This document shows, piece by piece, positions 50,611 through 59,558 of a DNA stretch of 64,000 bases; the first letter of the stretch is position 1, and each line of letters starts with the position of its first letter. The notes beneath the pieces are model-generated. The model saw only the letters and a program-made list of their open reading frames with translations, did no database searches and had not been told where the DNA came from. The translations under genes were made by a program, and so were the position numbers. Where the stretch lies: positions 62,001 through 126,000 of the forward strand of contig CAXUHB010000004.1 of assembly GCA_964250755.1 (NCBI GenBank), in the 5' to 3' direction. This stretch comes from DASWOJ01 sp964250755. GTDB taxonomy: Bacteria; Pseudomonadota; Alphaproteobacteria; Acetobacterales; Acetobacteraceae.

Positions 50611-51021
50611 TCAGAACTCGAAGTTGATGTCCTGGGCACCCCTGTCCAGGGTCAGGCGGCCCAAAGAGTGCAGGTTCTCCAATCCCTCGATGATCGTCAG
50701 GAAATGGCTGCCCGCCAACTGTCCGGCCTTGCTGGCGAAGCGCGTGGGGCCGTAGGCCAGCAGGATTTCGGTCTCGCTGATCCCCCCGGGATACAGGATG
50801 ACCTGGCCCGGCGCCGGGAAGCTTGTCGCGTCCTCGAACGGCAGGCCCAAGTCCAGGTCTCCTAGTGGTATCCAGCAGGCTTCACCGCTCCAGCGCACAT
50901 GGATGATCCGCTCCCGGTAGGGCAGCAACTCGCGGAAGCGGGCGCAGGTCTTGGGCGCCCGCACGTCCTCGAAGCGGGCGCGGAAGGTGTAGGGGCCGGC
51001 GGTGATGGCGATGCTGTCCAT
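50611..51021 (-). CDS. DUF3830 cyclophilin-like protein
   Basis: 136 aa from ATG 51021 (MDSIAITAGPYTFRARFED) with AGGACACCC upstream. The sequence matches the DUF3830 cyclophilin-like family: APKTCARFRELLPYRERIIHVRWSGEACWIP and PGQVILYPGGISETEILLAYGPT. Such proteins are often encoded with hydantoinase or Asp/Glu-racemase genes and solute transporters, and this one follows livF after a repeat pair. A role in binding or isomerising the cyclic amide substrate is inferred. Confidence 0.85.
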   Translation of the reverse strand: MDSIAITAGPYTFRARFEDVRAPKTCARFRELLPYRERIIHVRWSGEACWIPLGDLDLGLPFEDATSFPAPGQVILYPGGISETEILLAYGPTRFASKAGQLAGSHFLTIIEGLENLHSLGRLTLDRGAQDINFEF

Positions 51022-51067
51022 GGGTGTCCTTAGGTGGGCGAGCATGATGCGGCACAGGCACGGCGCC

Positions 51068-51218
51068 TGCTCCCTCTCCCTCCGGAAGAGGGCGGGGGTA
51101 AGGGAAACCACGCAGCGCGGCCGCTGCCAAGTCTGGAAGGAACACCGTCTCTGGGAAGGACGGGGCAGCGCTTGCGGCTTCCCTCACCCCGGCCCTCTCC
51201 CGGAGGGAGAGGGGGCAG
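51068..51218. repeat. Family-1 palindromic repeat, convergent pair
   Basis: Forward copy 51068-51107 and reverse copy 51178-51218, with a 70-bp spacer. It separates the DUF3830 gene from livF. Confidence 0.9.
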
Positions 51219-51224
51219 CAAGCC

Positions 51225-51929
51225 TCACATCCCCAAGTAGGCCTTCCGCACCCCGGCATCCCCCGCAATGTCCCGCGCCGCCCCCTCCATCACGATCCGC
51301 CCGGTTTGCAGCACATACGCCCGGTCGGCCAGATCCAGCGCCTCCGCTAGCCGCTGCTCCACCAGCAGCACCGTCGTGCCCAGGTCGCGGATGCGGCCCA
51401 CGGCGGCCAGGATGTCATCCACCAGCTTCGGCGCGATGCCCTGGCTCGGCTCGTCCAGCATCAGCAGGCGCGGCTGGGTCATCAGCGCCCGCCCGATAGC
51501 CAGCATCTGCTGCTCCCCGCCGGACAGGGTCTCCGCCCGCTGCGGCAGCCGCTCCCGCAGGCGGGGGAACAGGTCGAACACCAGGTCCAGCGGCTTGAAT
51601 CGCGCGGGGTCGCCCCGCCTCGCATAAGCTCCCAGCCGCAGGTTGTCCTCCACGGACAAGCGCGGGAACAGCCGGCGCCCCTCCGGCACCAAACCCACGC
51701 CCCGCCGGGTGATCAGGTGCGGGGCCACCCGCGCCAGGCTGCCGCCATCGAAGCTGATGCCCCCCTCCGTCGCCACCTGCCCGGCGATGGCGCGCAGCAA
51801 GGTGCTCTTGCCCGCGCCGTTGGCGCCCACCACGGCGACGATCTCACCGGCGGCCACCCGCAGGCTGACGCCCTGCAGCGCCTTCAGGCCGCGGTAGCTG
51901 GCCGATACGCCATCCAGCTCAAGCAGCAT
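51225..51929 (-). CDS. livF: Branched-chain/amide ABC transporter ATPase LivF
   Basis: 234 aa. Walker A VVGANGAGKST near residue 34, signature LSGGEQQMLAIGRAL near 137, Walker B LLMLDEPSQGIAP and the switch region LLVEQRLAEAL (Gln, as in LivF) are all present. It starts 11 nt inside the end of livG. It energises uptake through LivH/LivM. Given the operon, the substrate is probably 5-oxoproline or another amide rather than a branched-chain amino acid. Confidence 0.95.
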   Translation of the reverse strand: MLLELDGVSASYRGLKALQGVSLRVAAGEIVAVVGANGAGKSTLLRAIAGQVATEGGISFDGGSLARVAPHLITRRGVGLVPEGRRLFPRLSVEDNLRLGAYARRGDPARFKPLDLVFDLFPRLRERLPQRAETLSGGEQQMLAIGRALMTQPRLLMLDEPSQGIAPKLVDDILAAVGRIRDLGTTVLLVEQRLAEALDLADRAYVLQTGRIVMEGAARDIAGDAGVRKAYLGM

Positions 51930-52644
51930 ACTTGTCCCCCAGGTAGGCGCGGATCACGTCGGGATGCCGCACGACCTCCGCCGGCGACCCCTGCATCATC
52001 AGGCGGCCCAGGTTGAGCACCACGGCGCGGTCCACCAGCGGCAGCAGCACCTCCATCACGTGCTCGACCATCACCACCGTCACGCCCTGCTCCCGCACGG
52101 CGCGTATCAGCGCGACGCCGCCCGCGGCTTCGGTCGGCGTCAAGCCCGTCAGCATCTCGTCCAGCAGCAGCACGCGCGGACGGGTGGCCAGCGCGCGGGC
52201 GATTTCCAGCCGCCGCTTCTCCGGCGGGGTGAGCTGATGCGCCGGGGCATCCGCCCGCCCATCCAGCCCGGCGAAGGCCAGCACGTCCTGCGCCGCCCGC
52301 ATCGCCTCCCGCGGGCGGGCGGTGCGGCTGAACGCGCCGACCATCACGTTCTCCAGCACCGTCATGCTGTCGAAGCTGCGGACGACCTGGAACGTCCGCG
52401 CCACTCCCGCCCGCGCGCACGCGAGCGGCCCGGTGCCGCTAATCTGCTGGCCCGCCAGGTGGATCGTCCCCTTGTCAGGCGTGACCTCCCCACTGATCGA
52501 GTTGAACAAGCTGGTCTTCCCAGCCCCGTTCGGCCCGATCAGCCCCAGTATCTCCCCCTCCGCAACGTCGAACGAAATGTCCACGTTGGCCGCGACACCG
52601 CCGAAGGTCTTGGTGACGGAGCGCAGTTGCAGAAGCGCGGTCAT
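51919..52644 (-). CDS. livG: Branched-chain/amide ABC transporter ATPase LivG
   Basis: 241 aa from ATG 52644, in an ATGA overlap with the DUF559 ORF; an in-frame ATG at 52677 lies in the repeat. Walker A IGPNGAGKTS and Walker B VLLLDEMLTGLTP are clear. The signature is atypical: LTPPEKRRLEIARAL in place of LSxGxQ, as in many LivG proteins. Because the upstream repeat reaches close to the start, the ribosome site may have changed; translation probably depends on coupling to the DUF559 ORF. Confidence 0.94.
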   Translation of the reverse strand: MTALLQLRSVTKTFGGVAANVDISFDVAEGEILGLIGPNGAGKTSLFNSISGEVTPDKGTIHLAGQQISGTGPLACARAGVARTFQVVRSFDSMTVLENVMVGAFSRTARPREAMRAAQDVLAFAGLDGRADAPAHQLTPPEKRRLEIARALATRPRVLLLDEMLTGLTPTEAAGGVALIRAVREQGVTVVMVEHVMEVLLPLVDRAVVLNLGRLMMQGSPAEVVRHPDVIRAYLGDKYAA

Positions 52645-53141
52645 GCGGATGCGCCAGACGGGCCAGGAGCGCAGCATCCTTCTCCCTCTCCCCCCGGGAG
52701 AGGGCCGGGGTGAGGGAAGCCCAGCAGCGCCGCGCGGATCACCTCAAGCACCCCGTCCAGGTTGCCCAGAACCTCAGGATTCGTGAACCGCAACACCCGC
52801 CAGCCCTGGCCGCCGAGCCAGGCATCACGCTCGGCATCCCGCGCCGGGCCATCTCCAACAAAGTGGCTCTCCCCGTCCACCTCTACACCCAAGCGCGATG
52901 CCATGACGGCAAAATCCAGGATGTAAGGCCCGCATGGCACCTGCCGCCGGAACTTGGCACCGTGCTGGGCACCGTTCCGCAGGTGCAGCCATAACTTCAC
53001 TTCGGCAGGCGTAGCACCCCGCCGCAGCGCGTGGGCCTTCTTCGTCTCAGTGCGGTTCTTGCCGCTTCCCTCACCCCGGCCCTCTCCCGGAGGGAGAGGG
53101 AGCAGGACCCGTCTGCCCTCCTGCACGACATTGCCCACCAT
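52641..53141 (-). CDS. DUF559 (Vsr-like endonuclease fold) protein bounded by translated repeats
   Basis: 166 aa from ATG 53141, overlapping the livM stop by 1 nt (TGATG), and ending in an ATGA overlap with livG. The core, residues 30-140, is DUF559: KKAHALRRGATPAEVKLWLHLRNG, GAKFRRQVPCGPYILDFAV, GVEVDGESHF, GWRVLRFTNPEVLGNLDGVL. The D-x(n)-ExDGxxH arrangement is the PD-(D/E)xK-like active site. Residues 11-25 (RVLLPLPPGEGRGEG) and 140-155 (LGFPHPGPLPGGEGEG) are the two inverted family-1 repeats in translation. It appears inserted between livM and livG with the operon frame of stops and starts kept. Confidence 0.85.
   Translation of the reverse strand: MVGNVVQEGRRVLLPLPPGEGRGEGSGKNRTETKKAHALRRGATPAEVKLWLHLRNGAQHGAKFRRQVPCGPYILDFAVMASRLGVEVDGESHFVGDGPARDAERDAWLGGQGWRVLRFTNPEVLGNLDGVLEVIRAALLGFPHPGPLPGGEGEGCCAPGPSGASA
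52681..53105. mobile_element. Family-1 repeat pair enclosing DUF559 (putative mobile unit)
   Basis: The forward copy (52681-52719) and reverse copy (53065-53105) have the same convergent orientation as the short pairs, but the spacer is 345 bp and carries the DUF559 core. No target-site duplication was identified with certainty. This is the only copy in the window with a protein inside, so it may be the autonomous form. That reading is inference. Confidence 0.55.
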
Positions 53142-54151
53142 CACGACCCACCCCGCACGCCGAACAAGCTCACCAACCCCGCCGGCCGCGCCAGCGCCAC
53201 CAGCACGATCAGCCCGCCGTAGATCATCAGGTCCACGCCCTGCCCGCTGCCGCCCAGGTAGCTGCGGGACAGCTCGCTCACGGGGATCAGCACGGCGGCG
53301 CCCAGCAGCGGCCCCCACAGCGTGCCCACCCCGCCCAGCACCGCCGGCAGCGCGATCAGGATGCTCCAGTGCCCAGCCAGCACGCTGTCGGGGTCTATGT
53401 AGCCGACGTACTGCGCGTAGATCGCCCCGCCCATCCCCGTCAGCCCGCCGCTGATGGCGGCTGCCGCCATCTTGCTCGGGAACACACGCACCGCGAGCGA
53501 GCGCGCCGCCGTCACGTCGTCCCGCACCGCCCGCCAGGAAAAGCCCCAGCGGCTGCCCTCGATCAGCCACGCCGCCGCCCAGGTCAGCGCCGCGAACGCC
53601 AGCACCACGAAGTGGAACGGCACCTTGCTGGTGCGGAATTGCAGATACAGCAGGCTCTCCGCCCCCAGCGGGATGTAGATGCCCGACGCCGCCCCCACCC
53701 ACTCCCAGTTCAGGAACAGCAGGTAGCCGATCTCCCCCACCACGACCGTCGCGATGGCGTAGTAGTGCCCGCTGAGGCGGAAGCACGGCCAGCCCACCAG
53801 CAGCGCCGCCGCCCCGGCCACCGCGGCGGCGGCGAACATCCCCAGCGTCGGCGGGATGCCCAGCTTGATCAGCAGCATGGTCGAGACATAGGCGCCGATG
53901 CCCATGTAGAGCGCGTGCCCCAGGCTGATCTGCCCGCAGTAGCCGCCCAGGATGTTCCACGCCTGGCTCAGCCCGGCGAACAGGATCGTCGTGATGATCA
54001 GGTTCTGCGTGTAAACGTCCCGCACCAGGAAGGGCAGGGCGGCCAGCGGCAGCAGCAGCCCCGCGCCCAGCAGCAGCTCCCGTCGCCGCCGCCGCAGGAT
54101 GGCGTTGTCCGCAGGCGCCGCGATGGGCGCATCCAACACGGTCGTGCCCAT
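53141..54151 (-). CDS. livM: Branched-chain/amide ABC transporter permease LivM
   Basis: 336 aa from ATG 54151 (MGTTVLDAPIAAPAD), overlapping the livH stop by 1 nt. About ten membrane segments begin near residue 30. The motifs GGYCGQISLGHALYMGIGAYVS and the cytoplasmic loop RDDVTAARSLAVRVFPSKMAAAAISGG are typical of LivM. The C-terminus VSLFGVRGGS runs to the DUF559 start. Confidence 0.95.
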   Translation of the reverse strand: MGTTVLDAPIAAPADNAILRRRRRELLLGAGLLLPLAALPFLVRDVYTQNLIITTILFAGLSQAWNILGGYCGQISLGHALYMGIGAYVSTMLLIKLGIPPTLGMFAAAAVAGAAALLVGWPCFRLSGHYYAIATVVVGEIGYLLFLNWEWVGAASGIYIPLGAESLLYLQFRTSKVPFHFVVLAFAALTWAAAWLIEGSRWGFSWRAVRDDVTAARSLAVRVFPSKMAAAAISGGLTGMGGAIYAQYVGYIDPDSVLAGHWSILIALPAVLGGVGTLWGPLLGAAVLIPVSELSRSYLGGSGQGVDLMIYGGLIVLVALARPAGLVSLFGVRGGS

Positions 54152-55026
54152 CACAGCCTCCCGAACAGGCCGCGCGGCCTGACCATCAGCACCGCCAGAT
54201 ACACTGCGAACATCCCGACCTGCTTCAAGGACGGCTCCAGCACGAAGGCCGTCAGCGCCTCCACCTCCCCGATCACCACCCCCGCCACCAGCGCGCCCAG
54301 GATGCTGCCGAAGCCCCCCAGCGCCACCGTCACGTAGGCGATCAGCGCGAAGTTGGCGCCGACGTTGGGGGACACGTAGTAGAACGAGATCAGCATCACG
54401 CCGGCCACGCCCACCGTCGCCGCGCCCAGCCCCCAGCCCATCGCGAAGATGCGGTCCCGGTCTATGCCGATCAGCGCGACGGCATCCCGGTCCTCCCGCG
54501 TCGCCTCCAGCGCGCGGCCGAACTCGGTGCGCCCCACCAGCAGCAGCCCGGCGAAGGCCAGCAGGCACACGACGCTCGCCGCCAACTGCGGCAGGGGCAC
54601 GAACACGCCCAGGAAGCTCACGGTCCTGCCGCTGAGCAAGGTGCCCGACACCGACTTGAAATCCCCCCCGAAGGCGAACTGCGCCGCCCCGCGTATGAAG
54701 ATCGCCAGGCCGAACGTGGCGAAGATCTGCACCATCCCGCGGTTGAACCGCACGCCCAGCGCCCGGGCGATGACCCCGCGGTAAACCCCCCAGCCCAGCG
54801 CGAACATCGCCAGGCACACCAGCGGCAGTTGCAGCAACGGGTCCAGCCCGGCGTAGGCGAACAGCAGGAACGCCGCATACATCGCCAGCATCATCATCTC
54901 GCCATGCGCGAAGTTGACGACGTCCATCAGCCCGAAGATCAGCGACAGCCCCGCGGCCACTAAGGCGTAGATCAGCCCCATCAGCAGGCCGCTGACCAGG
55001 GATTGCGCCAGCAGGTCCATCGTCAT
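54151..55026 (-). CDS. livH: Branched-chain/amide ABC transporter permease LivH
   Basis: 291 aa from ATG 55026, in an ATGA overlap with the oxoprolinase stop. Motifs are GLIYALVAAGLSLIFGLMDVVNFAHGEMMML near the N-terminus and the loop TREDRDAVALIGIDRDRIFAMGWGLGAA. Ends GLFGRL, as usual in LivH. No periplasmic binding protein (LivK type) is encoded in the visible operon, so substrate delivery must come from elsewhere. Confidence 0.95.
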   Translation of the reverse strand: MTMDLLAQSLVSGLLMGLIYALVAAGLSLIFGLMDVVNFAHGEMMMLAMYAAFLLFAYAGLDPLLQLPLVCLAMFALGWGVYRGVIARALGVRFNRGMVQIFATFGLAIFIRGAAQFAFGGDFKSVSGTLLSGRTVSFLGVFVPLPQLAASVVCLLAFAGLLLVGRTEFGRALEATREDRDAVALIGIDRDRIFAMGWGLGAATVGVAGVMLISFYYVSPNVGANFALIAYVTVALGGFGSILGALVAGVVIGEVEALTAFVLEPSLKQVGMFAVYLAVLMVRPRGLFGRL

Positions 55027-58000
55027 GCGCCGCCCCCATGCTTATCGCCGCCACGTTTATCGCCATACCCGCCGCCGCCCGGCGTTTCGATCACATACAA
55101 GTCGTCCGGCAGCAGCTCGGCCCGGCTGGTGCCGGACAGATCCTCTTGCTGGCCATCCGCCCGCTCCACCCACTGCCGCCCGACCGCGCCGGGCTGGCCG
55201 CCGGTCAGGCCGAAGGGCGCCACGGTGCGGCGGGACGCGACGGTGACAACCGTCATCGGCTCCAGGAACCGGATGCGCCGCACGGACCCGTCGCCGCCGC
55301 AGTGCGCGCCCACGCCGCCGGAGCCGCGGCGGATGCCGAACGCCTCCAGCCGCACGGGATAGCGCAGCTCCAGGATTTCGGGGTCGGTCATGCGCGTGTT
55401 GGTCATGTGCGTCTGCACCGCCGACGCACCGTGGTGAGACGGTCCAGCACCCATGCCGCCGCAGATGGTCTCGTAGTATTGCCGCGTGGCATCACCGAAC
55501 AGCACGTTGTTCATCGTGGCCTGGCTGCACGCCAGCGTGCCCAGCGCGCCGAACAGCGCGTTGCAGGCGGCCTGGCTGACCTCCGTGTTGCCCGCCACCA
55601 CCGCAGCACCCGGGGCCGGGGACAGGAAGGTGCCCGGCGGCAGCACGATGCGTATCGGCTTCAGGCACCCGTCATTGAGGGGGATGTCCTGCCCGACCAG
55701 GCAGCGGAACACATACAGCACCACCGCGCGCAGCACCGCGGGCGGCGCGTTGAAGTTGCCGGGCCGCTGCGGGCCGGTGCCGGTGAAGTCCACCGTCGCC
55801 GTCCGCGCCGCCCGGTCCACCGTGACGGCCACGCGCAGCGGCGTGCCGTCGTCCATTGCGTAGTCGAACGTCCCATCCCCGATGCGGGACAGCACGCGGC
55901 GCACGCCCTCCTCGGCGTTGTCCATCACGTGCCGCATGTAGTCCTGCACCGTCCGCCAGCCGTAGGACGCGACCACGCGCCCCAGCTCCTGCACCCCGCG
56001 CTCGTTGGCCGCGACCTGCGCCTTGATGTCCGCCACGTTCACGTCCGGGCTGCGGGCCGGGTAGCGGGCGCCTGCCAGCAGCGCGCGGAACTCGGCCTCC
56101 CGGAAGGCGCCACCGTCCACCAGCAGGAAATCGTCAATCACGACTCCCTCCTCCTCCAGCGTGCGCGACCCCGGCGGCGTGCTGCCCGGCGTGGTACCGC
56201 CGATGTCGGCATGGTGCCCGCGGCTGCCGACGAAGAAGCGTATGGCCTGCCCCTCCGGATCGAACACCGGGGTAATGACGGTGATGTCCGGCAGGTGCGT
56301 GCCGCCGTTGTAGGGGTTGTTCAGCGCCACCACGTCGCCGGGCCGCAGCGTGGCGCCGCGGGACCGCAGGACCGTTTTGACGCTCTCCCCCATCGCGCCG
56401 AGATGCACGGGCACATGCGGCGCGTTGGCGACCAGGTTGCCCGCGTCGTCGAAGATGGCGCAGGAGAAGTCCAGCCGCTCCTTGATGTTCACGCTCATGG
56501 AGGTGTTCTGCAGCACCGCCCCGGTCTGCTCGGCGACGTTCATGAACAGGTTGTTGAACAGCTCCAGCAGCACGGGGTCCGCGCGCTCCGTCCCGGCCGC
56601 GACGCGGCTGGGCAGGGGCTGGGTGCGGCGCAGGATCATGTGGTTCAGCGCCGTGACCTCGGCGGTCCAGCCCGGCTCGATCACGGTGGTGGCGTTGGCC
56701 TCCCGCACCAGGGCCGGGCCGGGCAGGCGGTCGCCGGCCAGCAGGGCCGTGCGCTCATAGACCGGGGCCGCGTGCTCCCCCCCGCCGGTCCAGATGCCGA
56801 CGGTGTCCACCGGCTCCGGCGTGCCGGATGCGCGGGTGGGCAGGGCGGGTTCCTGCACCGCCTCCCCGGCCGCTGTCGCCTCGACCGCCAAGGCCTCCGC
56901 CACCACGGCCCGGCCCGGCGTCGCGAAGCCGAAGCGGGTGCGATGCGCCGCCGTGAAGGCGTCAAGCGTCGCCCCGGCATCATCCAGCAGCGGCACCGGC
57001 AGCGCGGCCTCGGTGCCCTCGTAGCGCAGGTGGACAGTGCGCCGCACCGTGACCGCCGCGGGGTCCGCGCCCTGCTGCGCCAATTCGTCCGCCGCCGCCG
57101 CGGCAAGCTGTCCGGCCATCGCGTCCAGCGCCGGCAGGGCCGCGGCGTCGAAGCGCCGCTCTACCGCCTGCTCCCGCAGCACCGTCTGGTCCGCCAGGCC
57201 CATGCCGTAGGCAGACAGCACCCCGGCGTAGGGGTGGATGAACACCGTCTCCATCCCCAGCTCGTCCGCCACCAGACAGGCGTGCTGCCCGCCCGCGCCG
57301 CCGAAGCATTGCAGCGCGAAGCGCGCGGCCTCGTGCCCCTTGGCGACGCTGACTTGCTTGATGGCGTTGGCCATGTTGGCCACGGCGACGCGCAGGAAGC
57401 CCTCGGCCACCGCCCGCGGGTCCTGGCGCGTGCCTGTCGCCGCCGCCATGTCGTCCGCTAGCGCCGCGAACCCGGCCAGCGCCGCATCCCGGTCCAACCG
57501 CTGGTCGCCGGCAGGCCCGAAGATCGCCGGGAAGTGCGCCGGCTGCAGCTTGCCGACGCAGACATTGGCGTCCGTCACCGTCAGCGGCCCGCCGCGGCAG
57601 TAGCTGGCCGGGCCGGGATTGGCCCCCGCGCTGTCCGGCCCCACCCGGATGCGCGCGCCGTCGAAGTGCAGGATGCTGCCGCCGCCGGCCGCCACGGTGT
57701 TGATCGCCATCATGGGCGCACGCATCCGCACGCCCGCCACCTCCGTCTCGAACGCACGCTCGAACGCGCCGTCGTACAGCGCCACGTCGGTGCTGGTGCC
57801 GCCCATGTCGAAGCCGATGATGCGGTCCAGCCCGGCCATCCCCGCCGTGCGCGCCGCGCCGACGATGCCGCCCGCCGGTCCCGACAGGATCGCGTCCTTG
57901 CCGCCGAACCGGTCCGCCTGCGCCAGGCCCCCGTTGCTCTGCATGAAGAACAGCCGCACGCCCGCCAGCTCGCCCGCTACCTGCTGCACGTAGCGGCGTA

Positions 58001-58664
58001 GGATTGGGGACAGGTAGGCGTCCACCACCGTCGTGTCCCCGCGCGGAACCAGGCGCAGCAGGGGGCTGACCTTGTGGCTGGCCGACACCTGTGCAAATCC
58101 GGCGGCCCGCGCCAGCTCCGCCAGCTGCCGCTCCATCGCCGGGTGCTGCCAGGCGTGGATCAGGGCGATGGCGCAGGCGGGGATGCCGTCCGCCACCGCA
58201 GCCCGGAACGCGGACATGGCCGCATCTTCGTCCAGCGCCTCCACCTCCTCGCCGTCCACGCCCACGCGGCCCGGGATTTCCACCACGCGCTCGTGCAGCA
58301 GTGACGGCAAGCGGACATCCAAGTCGAACAGCCGGGGCCGGGCCTGGTTGCCGATACGCAGCAGGTCGGCAAAGCCCCGGTTGACCACCAGCAGCGTGCG
58401 CTCCCCCTTGCGCTCCAGCAGCGCGTTGGTGGCGACGGTGGTGCCCATGCGGACCTGGTCCACCAGGCCCGGCGGCACCGGCTGGTCCGGCGCCAGGCCC
58501 AGCACCTGCTTGATCCCTGCCACGGCGGCGTCCCGGTAGCGCCCCGGATTCTCGCTTAGCAGCTTGTGGGTGCTCAGCGTGCCATCGGGCGCGCGGGCCA
58601 CCAGGTCGGTGAAGGTGCCGCCGCGGTCCACCCAGAACTGCCATCCAAGCGGTCGGGGGGCCAT
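55023..58664 (-). CDS. 5-oxoprolinase / hydantoinase, fused A and B subunits
   Basis: 1213 aa from ATG 58664 (MAPRPLGWQFWVDRGGTFTDLVA), overlapping the DUF1445 stop by 1 nt; the ATG at 58703 lies inside that gene. The first roughly 690 residues are the ATP-dependent HyuA half: DRGGTFTD, GTTVATNALLERKG, FDMGGTSTDVALYDG and CFGGAGGQHACLVADELGM. The second half is HyuB: VAEQTGAVLQNTSMSVNIKERLDFSCAIFD, GRHADIGGTTPGS-like and the C-terminal GGGGYGDKR. This length matches eukaryote-type fused 5-oxoprolinase. It probably opens 5-oxoproline to glutamate using ATP; other lactams or hydantoins are possible. Confidence 0.93.
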   Translation of the reverse strand: MAPRPLGWQFWVDRGGTFTDLVARAPDGTLSTHKLLSENPGRYRDAAVAGIKQVLGLAPDQPVPPGLVDQVRMGTTVATNALLERKGERTLLVVNRGFADLLRIGNQARPRLFDLDVRLPSLLHERVVEIPGRVGVDGEEVEALDEDAAMSAFRAAVADGIPACAIALIHAWQHPAMERQLAELARAAGFAQVSASHKVSPLLRLVPRGDTTVVDAYLSPILRRYVQQVAGELAGVRLFFMQSNGGLAQADRFGGKDAILSGPAGGIVGAARTAGMAGLDRIIGFDMGGTSTDVALYDGAFERAFETEVAGVRMRAPMMAINTVAAGGGSILHFDGARIRVGPDSAGANPGPASYCRGGPLTVTDANVCVGKLQPAHFPAIFGPAGDQRLDRDAALAGFAALADDMAAATGTRQDPRAVAEGFLRVAVANMANAIKQVSVAKGHEAARFALQCFGGAGGQHACLVADELGMETVFIHPYAGVLSAYGMGLADQTVLREQAVERRFDAAALPALDAMAGQLAAAAADELAQQGADPAAVTVRRTVHLRYEGTEAALPVPLLDDAGATLDAFTAAHRTRFGFATPGRAVVAEALAVEATAAGEAVQEPALPTRASGTPEPVDTVGIWTGGGEHAAPVYERTALLAGDRLPGPALVREANATTVIEPGWTAEVTALNHMILRRTQPLPSRVAAGTERADPVLLELFNNLFMNVAEQTGAVLQNTSMSVNIKERLDFSCAIFDDAGNLVANAPHVPVHLGAMGESVKTVLRSRGATLRPGDVVALNNPYNGGTHLPDITVITPVFDPEGQAIRFFVGSRGHHADIGGTTPGSTPPGSRTLEEEGVVIDDFLLVDGGAFREAEFRALLAGARYPARSPDVNVADIKAQVAANERGVQELGRVVASYGWRTVQDYMRHVMDNAEEGVRRVLSRIGDGTFDYAMDDGTPLRVAVTVDRAARTATVDFTGTGPQRPGNFNAPPAVLRAVVLYVFRCLVGQDIPLNDGCLKPIRIVLPPGTFLSPAPGAAVVAGNTEVSQAACNALFGALGTLACSQATMNNVLFGDATRQYYETICGGMGAGPSHHGASAVQTHMTNTRMTDPEILELRYPVRLEAFGIRRGSGGVGAHCGGDGSVRRIRFLEPMTVVTVASRRTVAPFGLTGGQPGAVGRQWVERADGQQEDLSGTSRAELLPDDLYVIETPGGGGYGDKRGGDKHGGGA

Positions 58665-59464
58665 CACGCGGCGTCGTGCAGCAGGTCGGTGACCAGCATG
58701 CAACCCGGCGCGTGCGCCAGGAACAGCGGCAACCGCGCGCTCTCCAGCGCCGCCTGGCTGGTCACGCCGCAGGCCCAGAATACCGGGACCTCTCCCGGCA
58801 GCACCGCCACGGGGTCCCCGTAGTCGGGGCGGGACAGGTCGGCGATCCCCAGCGCTGCCGGGTCGCCCATGTGAACCGGGCGCCCGTGCTGGTCGGGGAA
58901 GCGGCCCGTGATCTCCGCCGCGCGCTCGGCATCCTCCGCCCGGATGGGACGCATGGACACGACCAGCGGCCCGCCGAACGGCCCGGCGGGCACGGTGGGC
59001 ACGGTGGTCCGATACATGGCGACGTTCCGCCCTTCGGACACGTGCCGCAGTGGGATGCCGGCGGCGACCAGCGCCCGCTCGAACGTGAAGGAGCAGCCGA
59101 TGACGAACGTCACCCAGTCATCCCGCCACAGGGCGGTGATGTCCGCCGCCTCCTCCGTGAACGCGCCGTTCCGGTAGATGCGGTAGCGCGGCAGGTCCGT
59201 GCGCATGTCCAGCTCCGCGCCGAGCGCGGGCAGATAGGGGTCGCCGGGCTGGGACACGACGAGCAACGGGCAGGCTTGCGGGTTGATGCGGCAGAACCTC
59301 TCGAACTCCGCGGCATGGGCGCCGGGAACGATGGCGACGTTGGCCTGGACATGGCCAGGCGCCTGGCCGGAGGTATGTCCGGCGTGTGCGCCGGCCCGGA
59401 TCAGGCGGCGGACATCCCGTGCTGCACTAGGGGCCGGAGCAGGGGGAGGGAGGGCGTCGGGCAT
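58664..59464 (-). CDS. DUF1445 protein, D-glutamate cyclase-like putative hydro-lyase
   Basis: 266 aa from ATG 59464 (MPDALPPPAPAPSAARDVRR), the usual family length; further in-frame ATGs upstream add Arg-rich residues. Family stretches: GYTSGQAPGHVQANVAIVP-like (here HAGHTSGQAPGHVQ), FRCINPQACPLL-like, WVTFVIGCSFTFERAL and YRTTVPTVPAGPFGGPLVVSMRPI. Members convert D-glutamate to 5-oxo-D-proline or act as hydro-lyases. It directly precedes the oxoprolinase and would supply its substrate or use the same one. Confidence 0.88.
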   Translation of the reverse strand: MPDALPPPAPAPSAARDVRRLIRAGAHAGHTSGQAPGHVQANVAIVPGAHAAEFERFCRINPQACPLLVVSQPGDPYLPALGAELDMRTDLPRYRIYRNGAFTEEAADITALWRDDWVTFVIGCSFTFERALVAAGIPLRHVSEGRNVAMYRTTVPTVPAGPFGGPLVVSMRPIRAEDAERAAEITGRFPDQHGRPVHMGDPAALGIADLSRPDYGDPVAVLPGEVPVFWACGVTSQAALESARLPLFLAHAPGCMLVTDLLHDAA

Positions 59465-59558
59465 CGCGGGCGTCCATTGCTGCAATGCAGCCATTCGCGC
59501 ACGGGTGGGCAGGGTGCGCAAATCGTATGTTGCGATGCCGCGTGATCGCCGAGGGTTA

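Noticed and set aside
52641..53960. 439-codon frame that extends DUF559 upstream through livM
   Set aside because: Only the part after ATG 53141 resembles a protein; the upstream part is an out-of-frame reading of livM.
55038..57461. 807-codon open frame antisense to the oxoprolinase gene
   Set aside because: No family similarity, skewed His/Arg/Gln content, and opposite a complete conserved enzyme.
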